The notes beneath the pieces were generated by a model. It saw only the letters and a program-made list of their open reading frames with translations, made no database searches and was not told the origin of the DNA. The translations under genes and the position numbers were made by a program. Positions 16,467 through 25,874 of a stretch of DNA of 64,000 nt are shown here, one piece after another; position 1 is the stretch's first letter, and each line of letters starts with the position of its first letter. This stretch comes from Klugiella xanthotipulae (GTDB lineage Bacteria > Actinomycetota > Actinomycetes > Actinomycetales > Microbacteriaceae), in the NCBI RefSeq assembly GCF_006716695.1, contig NZ_VFPN01000004.1, forward strand, positions 155,104-219,103. The letters run 5' to 3'.

Positions 16467-19400
16467 GTGTTCCTACTTTCGAAGGCCAGCCTGAAAAACC
16501 GGGCGCTTATCGCCCTGATTACCGTTGTTGTCGCCATTTTTGGCGGCATTGCCCTCACCGGGCTCAAGCAGGAGCTTGCGCCCTCGGTGCAGTTCCCCAC
16601 GCTCGCCATTATCAGCAGCTATCCGGGTGCGGCACCGGAAGTGGTCAACGAGGATGTGTCCACACCCATCGAGACGGCCATCCAGGGGGTGCCCGATCTG
16701 GAGTCCACCTCGGCGACCTCCTCCACAAACTCGTCGGTTGTCACGGCCACATTTGCCTACGGCACTGACCTGGCCACGGCCGAGCAGAAGATCGTGCAGG
16801 CCATCGGTCGCATCAACTCCCAGCTGCCGGATGCCGTTGACCCGCAGGTAATCGCCGGTAGCTTCGACGACTTTCCCGTGATCCAGATCGCGGCCACCGA
16901 TCAGAGCGGCGATACCGAGAAGCTGGCCGAAAGTCTGCGGCAGTCGGTCGTCTCCGAGCTGGGTGACCTGCCCGGCGTGCGCGAGGCGGCCCTCGTGGGT
17001 GACCCGGGCAAGCGCGTTACGATCACACCCGACCCGGCCAAACTCGCTGCCGCCGGGCTCACCGCTCAGGCCATTTCTGCGGCGATGCAGAGCAACGGGG
17101 TTCTTTTTGGTGCCGGTACCATCACCGAGGATGGCCAGTCGCTCGCGGTCCAGGCGGGTGCGCAGCTCGACGATGTGAAGCAGATTGAGCAGCTTCCGTT
17201 GATCCCCGCGACCGCACCCACCGCGATCCCCGGACTGGCCTCCGCCCCCGCCACGCCCGTCACCATCGGCGAGGTGGCGACCGTGACGCTGGAGAATAAC
17301 CCGGTTGACTCGATCTCCCGGGTGGACGGTCAGCCCGCGCTGACCATTTCGGTTACCAAATCGCCTGCGGCCAACACCGTTGAGGTGTCCACGGCCGTGC
17401 GCGATGCCCTGCCGGATCTGGCCAAGACCGTGGACGGTGTGAAGTTCACGATTGTGTTCGATCAGGCCCCCTATATACAGGACTCAATTGAGAGTCTCGC
17501 GACCGAGGGCCTGCTGGGCCTCGTCTTTGCCGTGATCATCATCCTGCTGTTCCTCTTCTCGATCCGGGCCACGCTCGTGACCGCGATCTCTATCCCCACC
17601 TCGGTGCTGATTACGTTCCTGGGGCTTCAGGCTGCCGACTACACCCTCAATATCCTCACGCTCGGCGCGCTCACGATTGCTATCGGGCGCGTGGTGGATG
17701 ACTCCATTGTGGTGATCGAGAACATCACCCGACATCTCAGCCACGATACGGGCGAGACGCGCGAGTTCACGATTGTGAAGGCTGTGCGTGAGGTGGCCGG
17801 TGCCATTACCGCCTCGACCGTCACGACCGTGGCGGTGTTCCTCCCGATGGCGTTTGTCAGCGGGATGACGGGCGAGCTGTTCCGGCCCTTTGCGATGACC
17901 GTCACGATCTCGCTGCTCGCCTCCCTCGTGGTGGCGCTCACGATTGTGCCCGTGCTGGCCTATTGGTTCCTCCGGCCCGAGAAGATCCAGGCTAAGCGTG
18001 CCCGGCAGGAGGCGAAGGCCGCGCAGAAGGCAGGTGCCGCCGCCGTTACCGGTGCCGCCGCCGTTACCGGTGCCGCGGCCCCGACAGTGGCCGCCCCCGC
18101 GGAGGCTCAGCCCAGCCACGCTCTGCTGGAGGATGAGGAACACTCGCGCCTGCAGAAGGGCTATGACCCGATCATCCGCTGGACACTGCGTAAGCCCATC
18201 GTCACCCTGCTCTTGGCCGTGCTCGTGCTTGTGGGAACGTTTGGTCTCGCGCCGTTCATGAAGACCAACTTCCTCGGCTCCGACGGTCAGAACACGCTCA
18301 CCGTGACCCAGACCCTCACGCCGGGGGCGAGCCTCGACGAGAAGTCCGCCGCCGCCAAGACCGTGGAGGACGCCCTGCTCGACACGGCCGGTGTTGACAC
18401 CGTTCAGCTCACGATTACCTCGGGGGCAACCGCCCTGAGTAGCCTCTTCGGCAGTGGCGGCGGAGACGGTCAGACCACGTTCTCGATCACAACGGATGCT
18501 GATGCCGACCAGGTCGCTCTGCAAGACACGGTGCGTTCCACCCTCGACACGATTAAGGATGCTGGCGAGATCAGCATCAATGCGAGTGGTGGTGGCTTCG
18601 GCGCCTCCTCAGCCATTAGCGTGGACATCACGGCCCCCAGCCAGGACAAACTCAACGAGGCCTCCGACGCCGTGGTGAAGAAGCTACAAAGCTACGACAG
18701 CTTCAGCCAGGTGGAGAGCAACCTGAGTAGTTCGCGCCCCTACATTGCGGTGCGAGCTGATCGGGCCACGGCGGCGAAGGCCGGTCTCACCGAGTCTGCC
18801 CTGGGCACAATCGTGGCGCAGGCCATGCAGCCCGCCATCATCGGCTCGATTGCTCTCGACAGCTCCACCGTCACGGTCTACCTGGCCTCCCAGGATCCGC
18901 CGCAGACCCGGGCAGAACTGGCCGCGCTGACGATCCCCACGGCCACCGGTGTGGTGCCGCTGAGCGACCTCGCGACCGTTGAGGTCGTCGATGGTCCCGT
19001 CTCGATCAGCACGGTCAAGGGTTCGCGCTCAGCCACGGTTGACGCTGAGCCTGCTGCTGACGACCTCACCCAGGCCAATGCCGACGTGACTGCGGCGCTC
19101 GCCGAGGTGGACCTACCGGCCGGTGTCTCGGCCGAGGTCGGCGGAGTCACCGCCGATCAGGCTGAGTCGTTCTCGCAGCTGGGACTCGCCCTTCTGGCCG
19201 CGATCCTGATCGTCTACATCGTCATGGTGGCCACGTTTAAGAGTCTGCTGCAACCGCTCCTGCTGCTCGTGTCGGTTCCTTTTGCGGCGACCGGGGCCAT
19301 CCTGTTGCAGATCGTGTCGGGTATCCCGCTCGGTGTTGCCTCGCTTGTGGGGGTACTCATGCTCGTGGGAATTGTGGTCACCAATGCCATCGTGTTGGTG

Positions 19401-19772
19401 GACCTGGTGAACCAGTACAGAGCCAGGGGTCTGAGCGTGCGGGATGCCGTGGAGCATGGGGCCTCGCGCCGTCTACGCCCCATCCTGATGACGGCTCTCG
19501 CCACGATCTTTGCACTCACCCCCATGGCGATTGGCCTCACCGGTCACGGCGGCTTCATCTCGCAGCCGCTTGCAATTGTTGTGATTGGCGGTCTGGTGTC
19601 CTCCACACTGCTCACCCTCGTGGTGCTGCCCACGCTCTACTTTGTGGTGGAAAACCGCCGCGAGAACCGGCGACTGCGCCGGGCCGGGCAGGCGGATACC
19701 GGCTCCACTGTGCCGGACCAGGCGTCGAGCGATTCGGCGTCGAGCGACCCGGCGCCGGTGCCGGTCGAGTAG
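16467..19772 (+). CDS. RND-superfamily efflux permease (HAE1/AcrB type)
   Basis: A proton-driven inner-membrane transporter of 1101 residues. It has the duplicated RND plan: TM1 at the N-terminus, a large porter domain (GAAPEVVNEDVSTPIETAIQG), TM2-6, a second porter half and TM8-12. TM4 carries the paired acidic residues of proton relay in GRVVDDSIVVIENI, and a GVLMLVGIVVTNAIVLVDLVN helix follows in the second half. A cytoplasmic insert near residues 515-550 is Ala-rich with a GAAAVT repeat. The substrate is unknown, and no membrane-fusion protein is adjacent, as is common in actinobacteria. A strong hairpin follows. Confidence 0.93.
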   Translation: MFLLSKASLKNRALIALITVVVAIFGGIALTGLKQELAPSVQFPTLAIISSYPGAAPEVVNEDVSTPIETAIQGVPDLESTSATSSTNSSVVTATFAYGTDLATAEQKIVQAIGRINSQLPDAVDPQVIAGSFDDFPVIQIAATDQSGDTEKLAESLRQSVVSELGDLPGVREAALVGDPGKRVTITPDPAKLAAAGLTAQAISAAMQSNGVLFGAGTITEDGQSLAVQAGAQLDDVKQIEQLPLIPATAPTAIPGLASAPATPVTIGEVATVTLENNPVDSISRVDGQPALTISVTKSPAANTVEVSTAVRDALPDLAKTVDGVKFTIVFDQAPYIQDSIESLATEGLLGLVFAVIIILLFLFSIRATLVTAISIPTSVLITFLGLQAADYTLNILTLGALTIAIGRVVDDSIVVIENITRHLSHDTGETREFTIVKAVREVAGAITASTVTTVAVFLPMAFVSGMTGELFRPFAMTVTISLLASLVVALTIVPVLAYWFLRPEKIQAKRARQEAKAAQKAGAAAVTGAAAVTGAAAPTVAAPAEAQPSHALLEDEEHSRLQKGYDPIIRWTLRKPIVTLLLAVLVLVGTFGLAPFMKTNFLGSDGQNTLTVTQTLTPGASLDEKSAAAKTVEDALLDTAGVDTVQLTITSGATALSSLFGSGGGDGQTTFSITTDADADQVALQDTVRSTLDTIKDAGEISINASGGGFGASSAISVDITAPSQDKLNEASDAVVKKLQSYDSFSQVESNLSSSRPYIAVRADRATAAKAGLTESALGTIVAQAMQPAIIGSIALDSSTVTVYLASQDPPQTRAELAALTIPTATGVVPLSDLATVEVVDGPVSISTVKGSRSATVDAEPAADDLTQANADVTAALAEVDLPAGVSAEVGGVTADQAESFSQLGLALLAAILIVYIVMVATFKSLLQPLLLLVSVPFAATGAILLQIVSGIPLGVASLVGVLMLVGIVVTNAIVLVDLVNQYRARGLSVRDAVEHGASRRLRPILMTALATIFALTPMAIGLTGHGGFISQPLAIVVIGGLVSSTLLTLVVLPTLYFVVENRRENRRLRRAGQADTGSTVPDQASSDSASSDPAPVPVE

Positions 19773-19792
19773 CGCGGCGAATCCTTACCCCA

Positions 19793-19827
19793 CGAAGCGC
19801 CCGAGGCACACCGTCTCGGGCGCTTCG
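19793..19827. terminator. Hairpin terminator after the RND gene
   Basis: CGAAGCGCCCGAG and CTCGGGCGCTTCG form a perfect 13-bp stem with a 9-nt loop 20 bp after the stop. There is no long T-tract. Confidence 0.7.
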
Positions 19828-19911
19828 GCGTATCCCCCCGTTGCGAGCCTCCGGGATCGGGCCGCCTTCTCTGCGCGCCCCAGAAACACCCAGCCGGGTA
19901 CCGTCCCCAGC

Positions 19912-19931
19912 GTGTCTGATCACCCAGACAG
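19912..19931 (+). promoter_or_regulatory. Hut operator upstream of hutU (IclR/HutR-type site)
   Basis: GTGTCTGA - TCAC - CCAGACAG is a near-palindrome with the same 8-4-8 plan as two sites between hutG and hutH. The matching core TCTG...CCAGA agrees with the HutR motif I recall from corynebacteria. A TTGGAT -10 candidate at 19972-19977 would place transcription start about 53 nt downstream of the site. Confidence 0.6.
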
Positions 19932-20009
19932 TACCGTCGGGAGGCGAGGTCGGCGGGGGCATCCCGCACGGTTGGATAGCAGGAGACCGACCACACGAAA
20001 GGCACAACG

Positions 20010-21680
20010 ATGGCGTTACCAGGGGCACGGCCCGTGCGGGCCGCACGCGGCACAGACATCACGGCACGGAGCTGGCAGACCGAAGCGGCCCTCCGGATGC
20101 TGCACAACAACCTTGACCCGGAGGTGGCCGAGCGCCCCGATGATCTGGTTGTCTACGGCGGCACGGGCCGCGCAGCCCGGGACTGGGCCAGTTTCGACGC
20201 GTTGTCGGCGGTGCTCACCGATCTGGAGGATGACGAAACCTTACTCGTGCAATCCGGCAAGCCCGTGGGTGTTTTCCGCACCAGTGTGTGGGCCCCGCGT
20301 GTGCTGATCGCCAACTCCAACCTGGTGGGTGACTGGGCAACGTGGCCCGAATTTCGTCGGCTGGAGGCGGAGGGCCTCACGATGTACGGCCAGATGACGG
20401 CGGGCTCGTGGATCTATATCGGCACCCAGGGCATCCTGCAGGGAACCTACGAGACATTCGCGGCAATCGCTGCAAAGCGTTTCGGTGGCACCCTCGCTGG
20501 CACGTTGACCCTCACGGGCGGCTGCGGTGGTATGGGCGGGGCCCAGCCCCTCTCGGTGACCCTCAACGGTGGGGCCGTGCTGATTGTCGATGTTGACCGG
20601 GCGCGTCTCGACCGTCGCGCCGGTAAGCGCTACCTGGACGTCGTCGAGACGGATATCGACGCCGCGCTGGCCCGGGTTCTCGCCGCGAAGGAGAGTCGGA
20701 CGGCCCTCTCGGTGGGGCTCGTGGGTAACGCGGCCGAGGTCTTCCCGGAGCTGAGACGCCGCGGCATCCCGATTGACATCGTCACCGACCAGACCTCGGC
20801 GCATGACCCTCTCTCCTACCTGCCCGCGGGCATCCCGGTGGCGGAGTGGTCCGCGCGCGCCGCCGCTGACCCGGAGGAGTTCACCCGCCTGGCCCGCGCC
20901 TCGATGGCCGCCCAGGTGCGGGCTATGGTGGAGTTCCAGGATGCCGGGGCCGAGGTCTTCGACTACGGCAACTCCATCCGCGATGAGGCCCGCCAGGGTG
21001 GCTACGACCGGGCGTTCGACTTTCCCGGATTTGTCCCGGCGTATATCCGCCCCCTTTTCTGTGAGGGGCTGGGGCCCTTCCGCTGGGTGGCGCTCTCGGG
21101 CGACCCGAAGGACATTGAGGTGACCGACCGGGCCATCCTGGAGCTGTTCCCGGAGAACGAGCATCTGAAGCGCTGGATTCAGGCGGCCCAGGAACACGTT
21201 GAGTTTGAGGGGCTGCCCGCCCGTATCTGTTGGCTCGGCTACGGCGACCGCGCCCGGGCCGGTGTGCGCTTCAACGAGTTGGTGGCCGAGGGGAAGGTTT
21301 CTGCGCCCATTGTGATCGGCCGAGATCACCTCGACTCCGGTTCGGTGGCCTCGCCCTACCGCGAGACCGAGGCCATGATTGACGGCTCCGATGCTATCGC
21401 CGATTGGCCGCTGCTCAACGCGTTGACGAGCACCTCCTCCGGTGCCACCTGGGTCTCGATTCACCACGGTGGTGGCGTGGGCATTGGCCGCTCGATCCAC
21501 TCGGGTCAGGTGAGTGTTGCCGACGGCACCCCGCTCGCCGCCGAGAAGCTGGCCCGCCTGCTGACCAACGACCCGGGTATGGGGGTTATCCGCCACGTGG
21601 ATGCCGGCTATGCGCGCGCAGCCGAGGTCGCCGCGGAGCGGGGCGTCCGCATCCCCATGCCACCACGTATTCGCGACTAG
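20010..21680 (+). CDS. hutU: Urocanate hydratase
   Basis: Converts urocanate to imidazolone-propionate, the second step of histidine degradation, using tightly bound NAD+. It is 556 residues, as usual. Landmarks are [29 protein letters not shown] (NAD-binding), [38 protein letters not shown] and the C-terminal [17 protein letters not shown]. The next gene, hutI, follows after 70 bp and is likely co-transcribed. A HutR-type operator lies 78 nt upstream of the ATG. Confidence 0.97.
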   Translation: MALPGARPVRAARGTDITARSWQTEAALRMLHNNLDPEVAERPDDLVVYGGTGRAARDWASFDALSAVLTDLEDDETLLVQSGKPVGVFRTSVWAPRVLIANSNLVGDWATWPEFRRLEAEGLTMYGQMTAGSWIYIGTQGILQGTYETFAAIAAKRFGGTLAGTLTLTGGCGGMGGAQPLSVTLNGGAVLIVDVDRARLDRRAGKRYLDVVETDIDAALARVLAAKESRTALSVGLVGNAAEVFPELRRRGIPIDIVTDQTSAHDPLSYLPAGIPVAEWSARAAADPEEFTRLARASMAAQVRAMVEFQDAGAEVFDYGNSIRDEARQGGYDRAFDFPGFVPAYIRPLFCEGLGPFRWVALSGDPKDIEVTDRAILELFPENEHLKRWIQAAQEHVEFEGLPARICWLGYGDRARAGVRFNELVAEGKVSAPIVIGRDHLDSGSVASPYRETEAMIDGSDAIADWPLLNALTSTSSGATWVSIHHGGGVGIGRSIHSGQVSVADGTPLAAEKLARLLTNDPGMGVIRHVDAGYARAAEVAAERGVRIPMPPRIRD

Positions 21681-21750
21681 CGTGGTCCGTGCGGGTGCCT
21701 CGCCCGTACGGACCACCATGTTTCACGTAGAACACACCCAGGAGTCCCGA

Positions 21751-22947
21751 ATGAGCCTGCTCATCACTAATATCGGCGAGTTGACCACCAACAATGAGGA
21801 GACCGATTACGCGCGGCTGCACGATGCGGCCGTGGTGCTGGAGGGCGAGACGATTGCCTGGGTGGGTTCAGCGGCCCAGGCCCCCGCCGCAGATGAGCGG
21901 GTGGATGCCGACGGTTGCGCCGTCCTTCCCGGCTGGGTGGATAGCCACACCCATATGGTGTTTGCGGGTGACCGCACGGCCGAGTTTGAGGCGCGCCTGG
22001 CGGGGAAGCCCTACGCGGCCGGCGGCATTAATGTGACGGTTGCGGCCACGCGGGCCGCGACCGATGAGCAATTGCGCGCTACTCTCGCCCGCCTGGTCGC
22101 CGAGGCCAGGGCGGGTGGGACCACAACGATCGAGACCAAGACCGGTTACGGACTCACGGTTGCCGATGAGACTCGCTCGGCCCGGTTGGCCGCCGAGGTG
22201 GTCGAGGAGGTGACATTCCTGGGTGCCCACGTCGTGCCGCAGGGCACCGACCGGGAGGCCTTCCTCACGAGTGTGACCGGACCCATGCTGGATGCCGTGG
22301 CCCCGTTTATCTCCGCCGTTGACGTGTTCTGTGAGTCGGGGGCTTTCGACGCCGCCGAAACCGAGCGGGTACTCACGGCCGCCCGCAGCCGCGGGTTCGC
22401 CACGCATGTGCACGGTAACCAGCTCGGTCACGGGCCGGGCGTGCGGCTCGCGGTGGAGTACGGGTCGCTCAGCGTGGACCATCTCGGCTTCCTCTCCGAG
22501 GAGGATGTGGCTGCCCTCGCCGCGACCTGGCGGCCCGATCATCCGACCCGTGGCACCGTGGCCACCATCCTGCCCGCGTGTGACCTCTCCACCCGGATGC
22601 CCCTCGCTCCGGCTCGTCGGCTCGCCGATGCGGGGGTTGTGATTGCCCTCGCCAGCAATTGCAACCCGGGAACCTCGTACACCTCCTCTATGGATTTCTG
22701 TGTGGCCACGGCTGTGCTTCAGATGGGCCTCAGCGTGGAGGAGGCGGTGCGTGCGGCAACTCTTGGCGGCGCGATTGCTCTGGACCGTGATCGCTCCCGA
22801 CCGGGTCGGCCCCGGGTGGGGGCTCTCGTGGTGGGTGCCCGGGCCGATGTTCAGCTGTTGGATGCTCCGTCTGCCACCCACCTCGCCTACCGGCCGGGGA
22901 TGCCGCTCACCCGCTCCGTGTGGCGCGCCGGGCAGCGCCTGCGTTAA
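21751..22947 (+). CDS. hutI: Imidazolonepropionase
   Basis: A metal-dependent amidohydrolase that opens imidazolone-propionate to N-formimino-glutamate, third step of histidine degradation. It is 398 residues. The metal-binding HxH is in [17 protein letters not shown], with further His in HVHGNQLG and SVDHLGF, and the late Asp region in [19 protein letters not shown] lies 7 nt before the ATG at 21751. It follows hutU, with which it should form an operon. A weak hairpin (CTCAG/CTGAG) follows, with no strong terminator. Confidence 0.95.
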   Translation: MSLLITNIGELTTNNEETDYARLHDAAVVLEGETIAWVGSAAQAPAADERVDADGCAVLPGWVDSHTHMVFAGDRTAEFEARLAGKPYAAGGINVTVAATRAATDEQLRATLARLVAEARAGGTTTIETKTGYGLTVADETRSARLAAEVVEEVTFLGAHVVPQGTDREAFLTSVTGPMLDAVAPFISAVDVFCESGAFDAAETERVLTAARSRGFATHVHGNQLGHGPGVRLAVEYGSLSVDHLGFLSEEDVAALAATWRPDHPTRGTVATILPACDLSTRMPLAPARRLADAGVVIALASNCNPGTSYTSSMDFCVATAVLQMGLSVEEAVRAATLGGAIALDRDRSRPGRPRVGALVVGARADVQLLDAPSATHLAYRPGMPLTRSVWRAGQRLR

Positions 22948-23063
22948 ATTTCTTGATTTTTCTCAGGTTTCTTCTGAGCGCTTTGTGGGGAGACGCGCCC
23001 GAGTGAAACGAGGCTAGCCGTTCCGATCAGGAATTTTTATCCGCGATTAGTTTTTGTTTTGCA

Positions 23064-23113
23064 TAGACTGTTAGTCTGAAATTTGCCTGCAAACCCAAGG
23101 GTTTGTAGGCAAA
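23064..23113 (+). promoter_or_regulatory. Promoter and long hairpin before the S1 protease
   Basis: TAGACT (23064-23069) and TAGTCT (23072-23077) are -10 candidates within the inverted repeat AGACT-GTT-AGTCT. Just downstream, 23082-23096 pairs with 23099-23113 in a 15-bp stem with one G-U wobble and a 2-nt loop, in the 5' untranslated region of the protease gene or acting as an operator. Confidence 0.45.
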
Positions 23114-23154
23114 CATGCGGGGGGATACAGCATATCTATCTGGAGGAAAAACGC

Positions 23155-25152
23155 ATGCAAAAAACTGGCAGCCGGTTAACCCGGTTTGCGGCCCTCGGTG
23201 TCGTAGCTGCCCTGGGATCGACGGGGCTTTTTATGGGCTCCGCCGCCTACGCGGCTCCCGACTCGACGGATGCTCCCACGAGCGGGGACGCCTACACTGC
23301 GCAGGCGAAAGAGCTCCTGCTGAACGACGGTGTACAGGCTGTGGGTAAGGACAAGAATGGCGACTTCGTTATTGTCGCCCTACCCACTACCGACCAGGAC
23401 GCCGCCTCGAAGGCGGCCATTACGGACTTCTCGAACACGTATGACAACGTCAAGGTGCAGACCATTGGCGGCGAGATGGAAGCGTTTAGCGCGGATGAGG
23501 TTGTGGGTGGTGCGGGGTACTACACCAGTGGTTTTGTCTGCTCCATCGGCTTTACCGCCTGGGACCGTGCAGGTAACGATGCCGCATTGACCGCGGGCCA
23601 CTGCACCGGTGACGGTAGTCGTGCTGACATCAAATTGACCGTCCCCTCTACGGAAAAGGCGGTGACCGGCACGAATAACCCGGTTGGTCTCCTTGACGGT
23701 CTCGGCGATTTTGGTTTCTCCCAGTTTGGTGGCGTGGGTAACACGGCAGGTGGGGAGAACCGGGACAGTATTGATGTCGCCGTCATCGACGTTGACAACA
23801 CCTTCCTCACGCTCAAGCCCGAGGTTACCGACTGGACAACCGGAGCTTCGGATGACCTGGCAGCCTCGACAATTAAGATCACCTCGGTGGGCACGGCCCA
23901 GGTGGGTAAGCCCGTGAGTAAGTCGGGTCGCACCACCGGATACACCTCCGATGCGAGTGTGGATATCGTGGATGGCTGGACCCTGATCGACGATCGCTAC
24001 GTCTACGGATTCGGCACCTACGGCCTCGTTGCCGACCACGGTGACTCGGGTGGAGCCGTCTTCCAGGGCAATACGGCCGTTGGTATCCTCAGCGGTGGGC
24101 ACCCTGCCGCGAACGGTCAGCCCGCCTTCCTGTGGGCCTCGGACCTGAAAAATAGCCTGGCTCACACCGACGGGTACACCGTGAAGCTTGCGCTCGACAC
24201 CCCCGTCATCACCTCGGCCGCCGAGGGTGCCGATGTGGAGCGTCGCACCCCCATCAGCGGTACCGCTCAGGCGGGTACCACCGTTCTGGTGACCCCGACG
24301 GTCGGTGCCCCGTTTGAGGTGACCACGGCCAGCAACGGCACGTGGACGTTCAACGCTCCCGCTACCCTGGGAGCCTACGGAGTCAGCGTGCAGGCCAAGA
24401 ACGGTTACAACCTCTCCGATTCGAAGCTGTACTCGTTCAACCTGGTTCCCCAGGTGATGAAGGTTCCCGTGCTCACCTCGCCGGCCAATAACTCGAAGGT
24501 GGCCACCGAGGTTACCGAGGTGAAGGGCACCGGCTTCCCCGGGGCCACCGTGACCATCGCGGGTTCCGTGACCGGTACCGCCATCGTTGACGCCAGCGGC
24601 AACTGGACAATTCCGGCTTCCCTGACCCTCGGTGACGACTTCACCGTGACCGTTACCCAGGAGCTGGATGGCGACACCGGACCGGTCGGCAGCAACACAT
24701 TTGATGTTGTTCCCGAGTCCGTCGTTGTGACGAGCCCCACCGCAGGTCAGGCGTTTGACGCGGCCTCCGCACCCACCACGGTGACGGGTACCGGCCTGGT
24801 GGGTGCCGTGGTAACGGCGACCCTCGATGGCGTCGTGATGAACGATGCCCCCACCGTCGCTGCCCTGGCACGCGCCGCAACGGCCCCCTGGTCGGCCAAG
24901 GTTGATGTGGCCCTCGCCGCCGGTGAGCACACCATCTCGGTGGTTCAGGTGGTAGACGGTAAGTACACCTCGGTGCCCACCGTCATCACCTTCGTGATGA
25001 ATGCGGATGGCACCGTCACGGTGGCCGGTGGCGGCTCCGGCACGCTCGCCCAGACGGGTGCCTCGGTGGCTCCCTTCGGTGCGGCCGCAGCCCTGCTGCT
25101 GCTCGTTGGTGCGGGACTTGTTGTCCTGCGCCGCCGGGTGAGTGCCCAGTAG
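23155..25152 (+). CDS. Sortase-anchored chymotrypsin-like (S1) protease with Ig-like repeats
   Basis: A 665-residue secreted protein: signal peptide to about residue 35, a prodomain, then an S1 serine protease domain with catalytic His149 (TAGHC), Asp in SIDVAVIDVD, and Ser298 (GDSGG). Three Ig-like repeats follow, each with a G.ATVT..G pattern. The C-terminus has LAQTG (631-635), a hydrophobic helix and a basic tail, a sortase sorting signal of the LAxTG class used by actinobacterial sortase E. It would be displayed on the cell wall. GGAGG precedes the ATG at 23155. It interrupts the hut block without an obvious functional link. Confidence 0.9.
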   Translation: MQKTGSRLTRFAALGVVAALGSTGLFMGSAAYAAPDSTDAPTSGDAYTAQAKELLLNDGVQAVGKDKNGDFVIVALPTTDQDAASKAAITDFSNTYDNVKVQTIGGEMEAFSADEVVGGAGYYTSGFVCSIGFTAWDRAGNDAALTAGHCTGDGSRADIKLTVPSTEKAVTGTNNPVGLLDGLGDFGFSQFGGVGNTAGGENRDSIDVAVIDVDNTFLTLKPEVTDWTTGASDDLAASTIKITSVGTAQVGKPVSKSGRTTGYTSDASVDIVDGWTLIDDRYVYGFGTYGLVADHGDSGGAVFQGNTAVGILSGGHPAANGQPAFLWASDLKNSLAHTDGYTVKLALDTPVITSAAEGADVERRTPISGTAQAGTTVLVTPTVGAPFEVTTASNGTWTFNAPATLGAYGVSVQAKNGYNLSDSKLYSFNLVPQVMKVPVLTSPANNSKVATEVTEVKGTGFPGATVTIAGSVTGTAIVDASGNWTIPASLTLGDDFTVTVTQELDGDTGPVGSNTFDVVPESVVVTSPTAGQAFDAASAPTTVTGTGLVGAVVTATLDGVVMNDAPTVAALARAATAPWSAKVDVALAAGEHTISVVQVVDGKYTSVPTVITFVMNADGTVTVAGGGSGTLAQTGASVAPFGAAAALLLLVGAGLVVLRRRVSAQ

Positions 25153-25168
25153 TTCACCCCCGTTGTAC

Positions 25169-25202
25169 CGGAGGGGCCCGTCAGTGATGGCGGGCCCCTC
25201 CG
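25169..25202. terminator. Hairpin terminator after the S1 protease
   Basis: CGGAGGGGCCCG and CGGGCCCCTCCG form a perfect 12-bp stem with a 10-nt loop 17 bp after the stop codon, followed by a short T-rich stretch. Confidence 0.75.
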
Positions 25203-25412
25203 CTCGTTTGTCTGTGATCAGGGGTCGGCAAGCTTATTTGTGGGTGGGGGTAGCGTTTCGGTGGGGGTGGTGCGGGGTCCGCGGGCGCGATGGAGAGTCT
25301 TCATGTCTGCCTTCGAAACCGAAACCCCACACGGATGCCGTTCTCTCTGAACTTTGCTCGTAACGCGTTAGCGACTTGAGGGATTGGTGACCCGCGGGTG
25401 GTGGCGCGCAGC

Positions 25413-25575
25413 CCGAGCAGATCGCAGCGTGGCTTCACGGACACGGGGATATCGAGAACCGGCTCCACTGGGTTGGGGACGTCATCTTTCACGAGGACCG
25501 ACACTAACTCTGCACGGGTAACAGACCCCATACCATGGCGAAACTCCGTAACGCCGCGATCAGTATCCTGTGCCC
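25413..25575 (+). pseudogene. ISAs1-family transposase C-terminal remnant
   Basis: One plus frame reads EQIAAWLHGHGDIENRLHWV then GDVIFHEDRH, an in-frame TAA (25505-25507), and NRPHTMAKLRNAAISIL. This matches the C-terminal region of ISAs1-type DDE transposases (typically ..RGHWGIENSLHWV..DV.F.ED....G..P..MA.LRN.AI..L). The 5' part is missing and the frame is interrupted, so it is a fossil. It abuts an IS30 remnant. Confidence 0.7.
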
Positions 25576-25613
25576 CAGGGCACTCGATCGATCGCTTCGA
25601 CCCTACGACATTA

Positions 25614-25796
25614 CATCCAGACGGACTCATCAGAGAGTATCTCCCGAAAGGCACCGAGATCACGACGCACCAACCCTACTTGGACGCGATCGCTGACGAG
25701 TTGAATAACCGACCCCGACAAACGCTCGGGTTCTACACGCCCACTGAAGTCTTCCCACAGCTACTCACCAAACCAGTTGCTGCTACCACGAATTGA
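25614..25796 (+). pseudogene. IS30-family transposase C-terminal remnant
   Basis: The segment DGLIREYLPKGTEIT, then LDAIADELNNRPRQTLGF and TPTEVF, is the conserved C-terminus of IS30-family transposases, ending at a TGA (25794-25796). The N-terminal DDE domain is absent; similarity starts abruptly about base 25615, just after the ISAs1 fragment. The 25203-25874 gap between genes is otherwise empty, so the interval looks like a graveyard of two nested or fused IS elements. No terminal inverted repeats were found by eye. Confidence 0.75.
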
Positions 25797-25874
25797 CACC
25801 ACCTATCGTCGGGGGAATCAAATGACATGGTTTAAAACATAGCACCAGGCACTATTAGCAGAAAATCAACCACG

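Noticed and set aside
20241..21719. Long minus-strand frame across hutU
   Set aside because: Shadow of a well-supported gene; composition is typical antisense of GC-rich coding DNA.
25301..25663. 120-residue minus-strand frame over the IS region
   Set aside because: It is the antisense shadow of the ISAs1 remnant; a plus frame gives clear transposase motifs.
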